From Deltaproteobacteria bacterium (lineage in GTDB: Bacteria > Desulfobacterota > Dissulfuribacteria > Dissulfuribacterales > UBA5754): a DNA stretch of 49,346 bases. The DNA lies in contig JAINCN010000053.1 of assembly GCA_036574075.1 (NCBI GenBank), positions 1 to 49,346 on the forward strand, written 5' to 3'. A program made the translations under genes and the position numbers. This document shows, piece by piece, positions 24,660 through 32,015 of the stretch; the stretch's first letter is position 1, and each line of letters opens with the position of its first letter. The notes under the pieces are model-generated. The model was not told where the DNA came from. It did no database searches and saw only the letters and a program-made list of their open reading frames with translations.

Positions 24660-24962
24660 CTACCGTCCTCCGTGATGGCGCTTCATGGAACCCTGGCCGG
24701 AACCCTGAGGGCTCCTGTTTCCCTTCCCACCCTGGCCCTTGCCGGTGTACTGGGCCATTTCTTCTGGCGTCATGTCCTGCATGCGGTTCTGCCATTCGCA
24801 GCGGAATGCGTTCCTCTCCTCTTCTGTCGCGTTCTGCATGGTCCCGCGCATGGCGGCAAGCTCCTCATTTGAGTACCCGCTGTAATCAGCGGCCATAGCA
24901 GCCATGGGAAAGAGGGCGATTCCTGTGACGAGTCCCGAAATCCATCTCGTGTGCTTCTTCAT
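24660..24962 (-). CDS. Small periplasmic protein, DUF1104-like
   Basis: 100 residues: signal peptide ending AMAAD, then SNEELAAMRGTMQNATEEE and RNAFRCEWQNRMQDMTPEE, helical and acidic, followed by a Gly/Lys/His-rich tail ending KRHHGGR. The helical part resembles DUF1104 and, in overall style, ZraP/CpxP-type stress chaperones. AGGAGG precedes the ATG at 24962; the longer in-frame start has no ribosome binding site. First of a two-gene unit with the 24149-24598 gene. A link with the nearby NtrC-type system is inferred from position and the small-periplasmic-protein type. Confidence 0.7.
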   Translation of the reverse strand: MKKHTRWISGLVTGIALFPMAAMAADYSGYSNEELAAMRGTMQNATEEERNAFRCEWQNRMQDMTPEEMAQYTGKGQGGKGNRSPQGSGQGSMKRHHGGR

Positions 24963-25001
24963 TGCGAATCCTCCTGGGATCGATGTGGAACGTCTTTTTA
25001 T

Positions 25002-25018
25002 ATTCAACAAGGATGCCA
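25002..25018 (-). promoter_or_regulatory. Weak sigma-54-like promoter candidate
   Basis: The minus strand reads CTGGCATCCTTGTTGAA, 40 bases before the 24962 start. It has the -24 GG and an N10 spacing, but GA instead of the -12 GC. One key mismatch makes this a weak candidate; it would fit control by the NtrC-type regulator at 20390-21733. Confidence 0.25.
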
Positions 25019-25059
25019 GAATTTTTTTCTTTTAAATTAAGTTGTTAGAAATAAAACAT

Positions 25060-25280
25060 AGGTGGACATCATCGACGATCCCGGGCTACGTCGACGAAAA
25101 CGTCGAACATCGGCCGGGATGGACTTGATCCACATTTATCAACCAGCCCTTCCAGACCCCTTTCCTCATAACGATCCACGAAACGCCGAAACGTCCACTC
25201 GCTCAAATCCAGCACTGCGCCGCTTCAGCCTGCGTCAAACGCCTGCGGCGCCAACCTGGATACGCCTCTTCAAAACGCAT
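25060..25280 (-). pseudogene. ISNCY-type transposase N-terminal remnant
   Basis: From the ATG at 25280 the minus strand reads MRFEEAYPGWRRRRLTQAEA and stops at a TGA after AQCWI. The homologous text resumes past the stop as EWTFRRFVDRYEERGLEGLVDK, then decays. This is the helix-turn-helix start of ISNCY-type transposases (LTQEEAARLLGVCERTFRRY pattern). The catalytic part is absent. The stretch 24963-25456 otherwise holds only promoters. Confidence 0.55.
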
Positions 25281-25338
25281 CTTCCGGATCTCCTGTAATT
25301 ATTTGCTCGCAATATTTTCAACACGCCCAACCATGTCC

Positions 25339-25366
25339 TTGACAGTCTAAACGAGGGTGCTATATT
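25339..25366 (+). promoter_or_regulatory. Sigma-70-type promoter for the TauE/SafE unit
   Basis: TTGACA at 25339-25344, a 16-base spacer and TATATT at 25361-25366, about 90 bases before the permease ATG. It is a close match to the vegetative consensus, in an AT-richer stretch than the surroundings. Confidence 0.6.
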
Positions 25367-25456
25367 GCCAAAACATTGTGAGATTTTGTACAATAAACCG
25401 TTTTGATTAGAAGTTGTCTCATTAATGATGAAAAATAGCAAAAAGGAAAGGAGGCC

Positions 25457-26458
25457 ATGAAGAGATCAATGAGTTTCAAGATGTACCGGAAGATCAGTTT
25501 CCTTATAGTGCTGGTTGTCATTGGTTGTCTTGCATCATTTGCCTTTGCAGCTAATGCAGCCGATGGTTCAGAAGGCCAGGCATGGTGGTTCTGGCCACTT
25601 TGCATGTTTTTCTTTACCTTCGTTGTGGGTATAGTTGCACCGTTGTCTGGAGTCGGCGGAGGGGTCTTGTTTGTCCCAATAGCAACGGCCTTTTTCCCAT
25701 TTAGCATGGATTTTGTCCGCGGCACAGGACTTATAATGGCCATGATGAGCGCATTTTCGGCAACGCCGCATCTCATGGAAAAGGGACTTGCCAATCTCAA
25801 GTTGATGACCCCTATTCTCATTGTATCCACTGTATTTTCCATCATAGGTGGAGTGATGGGGCTCTGGATCACAAATGCATTCCCTATGGGGAAATATTAT
25901 CTCACCATTGGATTAGGTGTGTTGCTTTTCATCATCTTTGTGGTGATGAGTATGGCAAAGAAGCTTGAGTTTCCAGAGGTGACAGATATAGATTTCATTT
26001 CAAAGGCCTTGGACATCAGTGGCGCATGCTTCGAGCCCCATCTCAACAAGGTGGTAGAATATCGCACCACAAAGATGCCGGTTGGCCTTGTTGCTTTTGC
26101 AGCGGTGGGCACGATTGCAGGCATGTTCGGACTTGGTGCAGGATGGGCAAACGTCCCAGTACTCAACATGATCATGGGCGCTCCCATAAAGGTGGCTACA
26201 TCCACAAGCATGGCCATCATTGCCGTGAATGACGCTGCTGCCGCGTGGATATACATCTCAAATGGTGCACTGCTTGCCTTGGTTCTCATACCCGCAATCC
26301 TTGGGGTCTACATAGGTTCGAGGATTGGGGCAAGGATTGCAGCAAAAGCAAAGCCTATCTTTGTCAGGTATCTTGTTATGCTTATCTTGCTCCTTGCAGC
26401 CATCATTGATATCATCAAGGGCCTTGGCGGGCTCGGTATAATTCCCAAAATCATATAG
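25457..26458 (+). CDS. TauE/SafE family anion permease
   Basis: 333 residues, polytopic inner-membrane protein of the sulfite/organosulfonate exporter family. The two family repeats are visible: SGVGGGVLFVPIATAF near 66-82 and GLGAGWANVPVLNMI near 220, each followed by the conserved Gly/Thr segment (RGTGLIMAMMSA; VATSTSMAIIAVNDAAAA). A hydrophobic N-terminus of about 35 residues (to AANAA) may be a signal or extra helix. About 8-9 further helices. GGAGG precedes the ATG. Transported substrate (sulfite, thiosulfate or sulfoacetate) cannot be told. Followed after 22 bases by a small membrane protein. The codon usage and base composition are AT-richer than neighbours, hinting at transfer. Confidence 0.88.
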   Translation: MKRSMSFKMYRKISFLIVLVVIGCLASFAFAANAADGSEGQAWWFWPLCMFFFTFVVGIVAPLSGVGGGVLFVPIATAFFPFSMDFVRGTGLIMAMMSAFSATPHLMEKGLANLKLMTPILIVSTVFSIIGGVMGLWITNAFPMGKYYLTIGLGVLLFIIFVVMSMAKKLEFPEVTDIDFISKALDISGACFEPHLNKVVEYRTTKMPVGLVAFAAVGTIAGMFGLGAGWANVPVLNMIMGAPIKVATSTSMAIIAVNDAAAAWIYISNGALLALVLIPAILGVYIGSRIGARIAAKAKPIFVRYLVMLILLLAAIIDIIKGLGGLGIIPKII

Positions 26459-26480
26459 GTTTAGGAAGGAGGGAAAAGAC

Positions 26481-26903
26481 ATGGAAAACAATATAGCATG
26501 CAAAGTAGATCCAATGGGAGTGGCCTTTGCAAAGGCCATGGAGATATTCACCTATATTGGCCTGGCAGTCATGTTGATACCAGGAGTCATCTATCTCTTT
26601 GATGTGCGTCCATTTATAGATGTGCACAAGGTAGCAGCCCATTGGGGGGAGCCATCATCTCAATTCTGGGAACACGTTAACAACATGACCATCCATGGCT
26701 ATTCATGGTTTCTTAGCAATCTTGGGTACATGGACATGCTTTGCATCGGAGGTGTGGCAATTCTGTCATTGGTCCCTCTGGTTAGCATCTTTGCAGCGCT
26801 TATGAAGGCAAAAGGTACTTACCGTGGACTACTTTTTTTGTTGCTCCTGGAATTTGTCTTTGCCATTGTCAAACCCTTGATCTTGGGAGGCGCAGGCGAA
26901 TAG
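26481..26903 (+). CDS. Small membrane protein paired with TauE/SafE (DUF1634-like)
   Basis: 140 residues with three predicted membrane helices (AMEIFTYIGLAVMLIPGVIY, MLCIGGVAILSLVPLVSIF, LLFLLLLEFVFAIVKPLIL) separated by an acidic loop. DUF1634 proteins of this size commonly follow TauE/SafE genes, and the layout fits, but sequence identity to that family is not certain. AGGAGGG lies ahead of the ATG. It forms a two-gene operon with the permease and shares its AT-rich composition, so they probably arrived together. Likely an accessory subunit. Confidence 0.7.
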   Translation: MENNIACKVDPMGVAFAKAMEIFTYIGLAVMLIPGVIYLFDVRPFIDVHKVAAHWGEPSSQFWEHVNNMTIHGYSWFLSNLGYMDMLCIGGVAILSLVPLVSIFAALMKAKGTYRGLLFLLLLEFVFAIVKPLILGGAGE

Positions 26904-26962
26904 GGGTCTATTTTTGCCTGGGTTGAGCGGTTCAACGTTTACGGTTCCCGGTTGTAGAGCCT

Positions 26963-27095
26963 CCTGAATCCGTGAGCCTATTGCCAAGGTATTTGTTCCG
27001 TGCGCCAATTAGCCCCCGTCATGGGGGCTTTGCCGTTCGAGCCCAGTCCATGGGCGCCTCCATCCCTACCCCGAACGCCGGCTCACGGATTCAGG
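26963..27095. repeat. Palindromic intergenic repeat, copy C (133 bp, internally shortened)
   Basis: Has both CCTGAATCCGTGAG ends and the GCCCCC/GGGGGC inner hairpin, but the long inner stem is degenerate and the 33-base spacer next to the right end is missing. It lies between convergent genes and supplies the stop codon of the 27083-27334 reading frame. Confidence 0.85.
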
Positions 27096-27334
27096 GTTTT
27101 TTCCTGACAAAGAAATTTTCTGTTCAGGAAGTCACATTCCTTGGGAGAGAGATCGAACGTGCGCTCTGCCTCAAAAATGATCTCTTTGCGGGATTTCTCG
27201 GGCTGTTCCATGCACATCTCTGATATCCAGGCGACTGCCTTTCGAAGTTTTTCACCGGTGGTGAGCAGATCCTCAGAACCCATAGAGATATCCTCCGCTA
27301 TGCAGATGTATTGGTCCTGGTCAGGGCACTTCAT
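27083..27334 (-). CDS. Hypothetical 83-residue protein
   Basis: Not recognised. A soluble, mixed-charge sequence with four Cys (CPDQDQYIC, EMCMEQ, KECDFL, KFLCQE) and a helical middle. It starts MKCPDQDQYICIAEDISMGS; a TATAAT lies 19 bases upstream but no clear Shine-Dalgarno. Its last residues LNP and the stop are encoded by the right end of repeat copy C, so the original C-terminus may have been different. It could be a small regulator or metal-binding protein; the evidence is only coding-like composition and Cys spacing. Confidence 0.5.
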   Translation of the reverse strand: MKCPDQDQYICIAEDISMGSEDLLTTGEKLRKAVAWISEMCMEQPEKSRKEIIFEAERTFDLSPKECDFLNRKFLCQEKTLNP

Positions 27335-27369
27335 AAACTAAATCGATTCATATTATAACCCACAAGACA

Positions 27370-27412
27370 CTGAATCCGTGAGATATATGAGTGCATATCT
27401 CACGGATTCAGG
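27370..27412. repeat. Minimal palindrome of the repeat family, copy D (43 bp)
   Basis: CTGAATCCGTGAGATAT and its exact complement flank a 8-base loop, a perfect 17-bp stem. Only the two outer ends of the family remain. The cobJ stop codon (27408-27410) lies inside it. Confidence 0.9.
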
Positions 27413-28208
27413 AGATTTCCATTCCACGAGAAAGTTGGCCCCTGAGCTCGTATTTCCTGCCGTAGCCTCGGGGAGTCACCATGTACCCGCAGTGGACGAA
27501 GGTCGCGGAGTTTCCGACGATCACGATGGTCTGCATGTCGATTTCATGACCAGCGAGGTCGTGGAGGGTGGTGACAAGGGTCCTTTCACCCTCCCGCATG
27601 GCCCGGCTCACGATGCCGACAGGTGTCTCGGGACCGCGATGGTGAAGCAGGACCTCCCTGACGGCCCCGAGTTGCCAGTCCCTGCGCGAGCTTTTGGGGT
27701 TGTAGAGGACGATGACGAAATCCCCCTCAGCAGCAAGCTCGACACGCCTTTTGATGTCTTCCCATGGGGTGAGGAGGTCAGAGAGAGAGACGGCGACAAA
27801 GTCGTGCATGAGAGGGGCGCCGAGGAGGGAGGCCGCGGCGGCAAGGGCTGGGATGCCAGGTATGACCTCGAATGTGAGGTCTGCGTCTTTTGCTTCTGGC
27901 GGTCCCAAAGTAATGCCGCGCGAGGCCGCGATCTCGATGACGAGCCCTGCCATGCCGTAGATACCGGCGTCTCCGCTCGAGACCAGGGCTACGCGCCTTC
28001 CTTTCCGTGCCTCATCCACGGCCAGGGCGCATCTTTCCACCTCTGAGCGCATTCCGGTGGAGACGACCCTCTTGCCCTGGATAAGGGGCGCGATGAGTTC
28101 CAGATAGGTCTTGTATCCGATGACTGTGTCAGCGGCCTCGATCGCCTCTACGGCCCTCGGTGTCATGTGCTCCAGGGCCCCCGGCCCGATGCTTACGATG
28201 TAGAGCAT
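27408..28208 (-). CDS. cobJ: Precorrin-3B / cobalt-precorrin-3 C17-methyltransferase
   Basis: SAM-dependent methylase and ring-contraction enzyme of corrin synthesis (CobJ/CbiH). 266 residues, with the tetrapyrrole methylase pattern: GPGALEHMTPRA near 8-19, VVSTGMRSEVER, VALVSSGDAGIYGMAGLV, VIPGIPALAAAASLLGAPL and FVIVLYNPKS. With cbiG next door the anaerobic (cobalt-early) pathway is implied, where the enzyme is called CbiH. The start at 28208 gives a 16-base overlap with cbiG. Last gene of the long coupled operon; its stop is inside repeat copy D. Confidence 0.93.
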   Translation of the reverse strand: MLYIVSIGPGALEHMTPRAVEAIEAADTVIGYKTYLELIAPLIQGKRVVSTGMRSEVERCALAVDEARKGRRVALVSSGDAGIYGMAGLVIEIAASRGITLGPPEAKDADLTFEVIPGIPALAAAASLLGAPLMHDFVAVSLSDLLTPWEDIKRRVELAAEGDFVIVLYNPKSSRRDWQLGAVREVLLHHRGPETPVGIVSRAMREGERTLVTTLHDLAGHEIDMQTIVIVGNSATFVHCGYMVTPRGYGRKYELRGQLSRGMEIS

Positions 28209-29260
28209 AGTCTCGCCACGGCAATGGTCACGTTTTTTGTCTTTTTTTTGGGGACAAGGAGCCGGGAGGCGCAGGAGGCGGCAAGGGCCGCTGCCTCTGC
28301 CACACTCGGTGTTCCCATGTGCCGCCTCACCGTCTCGGACGGGTTGGGGACGCTCATCGCCTTGAGCGTCGCAGCAGGGAACCACATGATTCGGGCATGA
28401 AGTCCCTGGGCCGCCTCGAGGATTCCGGGTTCATCCTGTTTCTCCGAGACAGTCGCGAGAACGGCCACGGAAAGGGGGGAGAGATCCGCATCGCGAAGGA
28501 CATCGTGGATGAGATCCAGGATCTCATGTGCCCCGGTTCCACGATTGCAGCCTACGCCGAGGACGAGCGTCCGGGGCCGGAGGACGAGCCAGCCTGAAGG
28601 AAGATCCCTCGGAGATTCCCCTGCGTACACCGTCGGCTGACTGACCTGGCCTTCTTCAGGGATATCGCCAGAAAATGCGAAAAGGCCCTGGTGAGCTGCG
28701 AGATGCGTGCTCAAGATCCCCATCGGATCCACTACCCTGACGGGCCTTCCCTCGAGTAGGGCGGAGTGGACCGTCCGAACGGCGATGAGGTTTTCGATGC
28801 GGCATCCGGTCTCCTGGGCCAGGATATCGAAGGCAGGCAGGCCGTGCGTGTCAGTGGCCGTGGTAATAACAGGTGTTCCTCCTGTGATGGACGCCACCTC
28901 CCTTGCGAGCTGGTTCGCCCCGCCCATATGGCCGGAAAGAAGGCTCACAGCAAAGCGCCCTTCTTCGTCCATCACGACCACGGCCGGATCCCGGTCCTTT
29001 CCCTGGAGAAGATTGGCGATCCCGCGGACCACGATGCCGCAGGCCATGACGCAGACAAGATCCCTGGATTCGTGAAAGGCGTCCCTGGCAGCCTCGGCAA
29101 GGCGCGTGAAGGGAATGGCGCCGGGTTCCATGGCCGCGATCCGTTCCGGAAGGCGAAGACGGGTGGGACGGGCCAGACCCTGTGCGATCCTTCGGGCCAG
29201 CCTTGCCCCCCGTTCGGTGAGGGCAGCCACGTCAACCGCCTTCACCGGTCCGAAATCCAT
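28193..29260 (-). CDS. cbiG: Cobalt-precorrin-5A hydrolase CbiG
   Basis: Opens the delta-lactone of cobalt-precorrin-5A, releasing acetaldehyde; a marker of the anaerobic B12 route. 355 residues from the ATG at 29260, which has AGGAAA 8 bases upstream; an ATG at 29278 is possible but lacks a binding site. Seen: CVMACGIVVRGIANLL near 70, VVMDEEGRFAVSLLSGHMGGANQLA near 95 in the central domain, and GVGCNRGTGAHEI near 240 at the start of the C-terminal CbiG/CobE domain. The start lies inside the cbiF end, the stop inside cobJ. Confidence 0.93.
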   Translation of the reverse strand: MDFGPVKAVDVAALTERGARLARRIAQGLARPTRLRLPERIAAMEPGAIPFTRLAEAARDAFHESRDLVCVMACGIVVRGIANLLQGKDRDPAVVVMDEEGRFAVSLLSGHMGGANQLAREVASITGGTPVITTATDTHGLPAFDILAQETGCRIENLIAVRTVHSALLEGRPVRVVDPMGILSTHLAAHQGLFAFSGDIPEEGQVSQPTVYAGESPRDLPSGWLVLRPRTLVLGVGCNRGTGAHEILDLIHDVLRDADLSPLSVAVLATVSEKQDEPGILEAAQGLHARIMWFPAATLKAMSVPNPSETVRRHMGTPSVAEAAALAASCASRLLVPKKKTKNVTIAVARLCSTS

Positions 29261-29999
29261 GGGAGAATTTCCTGTCATAGAGGCGGGAACGGGCCGTGCC
29301 GCCTTCGAGGGCAGGCCCCACGAGAATGATTGCCTGGCGCGTGATGTCCGCTTTCTCCACCTTTTCCGCGATGTCTGAAAGGGTGCCGAAGAGGATCCGC
29401 TCGTCCGGCCAGCTCACCCGGTGGGCCACGACGACAGGGGTTTCAGGGGGATAGGATGCGAGGAGGTCATGTACGACCTGCCGGATTCGGGCCGCACTCA
29501 GATAGATGGCCATGGTGGCACCGTGGGCCGCGAGCGACTCCAGGGCCTCGGCCCTGGGCACAGGGGTCCTTCCGGCAGCACGGGTGAGGATCACGGTCTG
29601 GGTGAGTTCCGGGATGGTGAGTTCCCTGCGTATGGCTGCGGCCGTAGCAAAGGCAGCCGTCACCCCTGGGATGACCTGAAAGGCCACCTTTTCTGCATGC
29701 AGGAGGTCCATCTGCTCCTGAATGGCCCCGTAGAGGGCCGGGTCTCCAGAATGGACACGGACGACCCTGCGACCTTTTCGATAGCCTTCAATCATGCGGG
29801 ATACGATCTCATCGAGCGCAAGGGGGGCCGTGTCCACCCTCTCGGCGTCCGTCTTGCCCCACGCAAGGACCGCTTCGCTTACCAGGGAGCCAGCGTAGAG
29901 GATGAGATCCGCCGCCTCAAGGGCGCGTTTTCCCTTGACTGTCACGAGCTCCGGGTCCCCTGGGCCAGCCCCGAGGAAGATGACCGGGTGAAAGGTCAC
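29232..29999 (-). CDS. cbiF: Precorrin-4 / cobalt-precorrin-4 C11-methyltransferase
   Basis: 255-residue SAM methylase (CobM/CbiF). Tetrapyrrole-methylase landmarks: FLGAGPGDPELVTVKGKRAL at the N-terminus, LILYAGSLV, RVVRVHSGDPALYGAIQEQ, FQVIPGVTAAFATAAAI and the CbiF-typical ELTIPELTQTVILTRAAGRTP. Overlaps cobL upstream by 4 bases (ATGA) and cbiG downstream by about 29-47 bases depending on the cbiG start. The product is the substrate for the CbiG step. Confidence 0.94.
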   Translation of the reverse strand: MTFHPVIFLGAGPGDPELVTVKGKRALEAADLILYAGSLVSEAVLAWGKTDAERVDTAPLALDEIVSRMIEGYRKGRRVVRVHSGDPALYGAIQEQMDLLHAEKVAFQVIPGVTAAFATAAAIRRELTIPELTQTVILTRAAGRTPVPRAEALESLAAHGATMAIYLSAARIRQVVHDLLASYPPETPVVVAHRVSWPDERILFGTLSDIAEKVEKADITRQAIILVGPALEGGTARSRLYDRKFSHGFRTGEGG

Positions 30000-31213
30000 G
30001 GGTTTTCCCCTTTCGTTCCGGCGATGATCCAGACCGGGTTCATGGCCTTTACGAAGACGTCTCCTGCAAGGGGCTCACCGCGTCCCACCTGGACGAGGGT
30101 CACCTCCGGCGTGCAACCCACGGCCTTCAGGGTGTCCATGGCAGTGGAAAGGGTCCGCATGAGGACCGCGCTTGCCACAACCCTCCCGCCTGGCTGGAGC
30201 CTTTTCCACGAAGACCGGATGATCTCTTCAAGCATATCGGTAGAGCCTCCCACAAAGACCCGATCCGGATCGGGAAGGGCATGGAGACAGGCCGGGGCCT
30301 CGCCGGCCACTGGTATGACGCATGTGCACGCGAAGTTGTCCAGGTTGCGCCTGATGAGAACCACGCGGGCCGGGTCCTTTTCCACGGCATAGACCCTGCC
30401 GCCCGGGGCAAGCAGTGTGGCCTCGATGGCGATCGAGGCACATCCGGCCCCCACGTCCCAGAGGGTCAGGCCAGGGGAGAGGGCGAGTTTGGCAAGGATC
30501 ACGGCCCGGACCTCGGCCTTGGTGACGAGTCCCCGTTCGTGGGCATAGGAGTCATCCGGCATGCCGAGATGGAAGGAGCAGGGGGATTCTGGCGGACGGC
30601 CCTTGATGAATACCATGGTGAGCCGGGAAAACCGTGCCGATTCCGCCTCTTCGAGCCCCATCCAGCGGATACGTTCATCCTCCATGCCCAGGTCCTCGAG
30701 AACACAGATCTGATCGGTCCTGCCCAATTCCCGAAGGTAGCGCGCGATCGCGCCAGGGCCGTTCACAGGGTCCGTATAGACCATAACCGACTTTTTGGAA
30801 CAAAGGGCCTCGTTCAGGGCGGAAAGGTCTTTACGTCCGTGCAGACTCACGACCATGACGTCCGAGAGGGACTGTTTCAGGCGGGCGCAGGCGGCCTGCA
30901 CCGCAGTGACGTTGGGGTGGATGATGACGTTTTCCTGGCCGAGTTCACGGACAAGCCTTGGGGCGATGCCAAACAGGTTCGGGTCACCTGATGCAAGTAC
31001 CACGACCTGTTTTTCATGCGCGCAGGACCTGATCCTCGAGATCGCCGCATCGAGCCCGCCCTCGAGAAGGATCCTGTCTGCCGGGTGCTCCGGAAAGAAG
31101 GCGAGGTGTCTGCTGCCTCCTGCGAGGACCTCGGCCTCCTCGATGATTCGGCGATGGGCCTCCGTGAGGTCTTTCGGGGACATGCCCATGCCAACCACGT
31201 GGACGGGCCTCAT
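29996..31213 (-). CDS. cobL: Bifunctional precorrin-6Y C5,15-methyltransferase (decarboxylating)
   Basis: 405 residues, fusion of CbiE (residues 1 to about 200: VVGMGMSPKDLTEAHRR, VVVLASGDPNLFGIA, HPNVTAVQAACARL) and CbiT (about 210-405: LVTKAEVRAVILAKLALSPG, LWDVGAGCASIAIEA SAM motif, VYAVEKDP, DRVFVGGS). It methylates C5 and C15 and decarboxylates the C12 acetate. The ATG at 31213 overlaps the preceding stop (ATGA). In the anaerobic route the fused enzyme equals CbiET. Confidence 0.94.
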   Translation of the reverse strand: MRPVHVVGMGMSPKDLTEAHRRIIEEAEVLAGGSRHLAFFPEHPADRILLEGGLDAAISRIRSCAHEKQVVVLASGDPNLFGIAPRLVRELGQENVIIHPNVTAVQAACARLKQSLSDVMVVSLHGRKDLSALNEALCSKKSVMVYTDPVNGPGAIARYLRELGRTDQICVLEDLGMEDERIRWMGLEEAESARFSRLTMVFIKGRPPESPCSFHLGMPDDSYAHERGLVTKAEVRAVILAKLALSPGLTLWDVGAGCASIAIEATLLAPGGRVYAVEKDPARVVLIRRNLDNFACTCVIPVAGEAPACLHALPDPDRVFVGGSTDMLEEIIRSSWKRLQPGGRVVASAVLMRTLSTAMDTLKAVGCTPEVTLVQVGRGEPLAGDVFVKAMNPVWIIAGTKGENP

Positions 31214-31482
31214 GATCCCTTCTCCGGAGAATTTTCCTGGAGAAAACGCCTCCTGCACTCCTCACTGCAAAAATAATGTGTCTCACCCCAGGTCCGGAGC
31301 ATGAGGGCGTCCCGCTTTGGGCAATAGACGCCGCAGACCGGATCCCTGACGAGTTCGTCCTGAATGGGAGAGGGTCTCCTCTGCTCGGCATAGGGCCTTT
31401 GGGTGGCCTGACGCGTAAATACCCTCTTAAAGAGGAGATAGATGAGAAAACAGATAAGAAAGTACAGGAGAAAGCGGGTCAT
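31210..31482 (-). CDS. Small membrane-anchored TRASH/YHS-like metal-ribbon protein
   Basis: 90 residues: one N-terminal membrane helix (FLLYFLICFLIYLLF), a charged linker, then a treble-clef-type unit with Cys in DPVCGVYCPK and FCSEECRRRF. This is the C-x(n)-CxxxC layout of TRASH/YHS domains, which bind metals such as zinc or copper. It starts and stops with ATGA overlaps between folK and cobL, so it is co-translated with cobalamin genes. A role in cobalt or other metal handling would suit the context, but that is inference. Confidence 0.75.
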   Translation of the reverse strand: MTRFLLYFLICFLIYLLFKRVFTRQATQRPYAEQRRPSPIQDELVRDPVCGVYCPKRDALMLRTWGETHYFCSEECRRRFLQENSPEKGS

Positions 31483-32015
31483 TCTTCTGATGTCTCACCA
31501 AAGGGCCGGTCTGCCTGGCCATGGGCGGGAAGGTCCTCAAAAAGTGCCCTGACGGTCCGGCCCGTGCCTGTGCCCGGCTGAGAACGCTTACAGGGCACCA
31601 GGAAATCCGGGGCGATCTCTGCCCAGGGCGCAAGCACGAAGCGGCGTTCCTGAAGCCTTGGATGGGGGATGGAAAGGCCATCTTCCTCTATGACGAGCCC
31701 GTTGTATGCGAGGATATCGAGGTCAATTGTCCTGTCCGGCCCCCTGGATCGGTCCCGGCCCAAGGCCTTTTCGATGGCGCTGAGTTCGTCGAGGAGTTCG
31801 CGTGGGCCCAAATCCGTCCGGATCTCGGCAACGGCGTTCAGGAACCAGTGATCTGTTTTCACGCCTACGGGTTCGGTCTCATGGAGACGCGAGGTCTGTA
31901 TGAGTTGGATTCGAGGGTGTCTGTCCAAGAGTTCCAGGGCCATTACGATGTTTTTGCCCCTGTCCCCCAGGTTGGATCCGAGCCCGATGAAAATTTGATG
32001 TCTCAAGACCTTCAA
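31479..32015 (-). CDS. folK: 2-amino-4-hydroxy-6-hydroxymethyldihydropteridine pyrophosphokinase
   Basis: Transfers pyrophosphate from ATP to 6-hydroxymethyl-dihydropterin in folate synthesis. 178 residues. Seen: IFIGLGSNLGDRGKNI at the N-terminus, DHWFLNAVAEI, LGRDRSRGPDRTIDLDIL (the HPPK signature with the two Mg-binding Asp) and PHPRLQERRFVLAPWAEIAP. The final 25 residues are longer than in minimal FolK. ATGA overlaps with dapL upstream and with the small metal-ribbon gene downstream. Confidence 0.95.
   Translation of the reverse strand: MKVLRHQIFIGLGSNLGDRGKNIVMALELLDRHPRIQLIQTSRLHETEPVGVKTDHWFLNAVAEIRTDLGPRELLDELSAIEKALGRDRSRGPDRTIDLDILAYNGLVIEEDGLSIPHPRLQERRFVLAPWAEIAPDFLVPCKRSQPGTGTGRTVRALFEDLPAHGQADRPFGETSEE

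Noticed and set aside
27408-31213. Cobalamin riboswitch for the cob genes
   Set aside because: The cob genes are internal to a coupled operon with no leader; no B12-box-like sequence was recognised before dapA.
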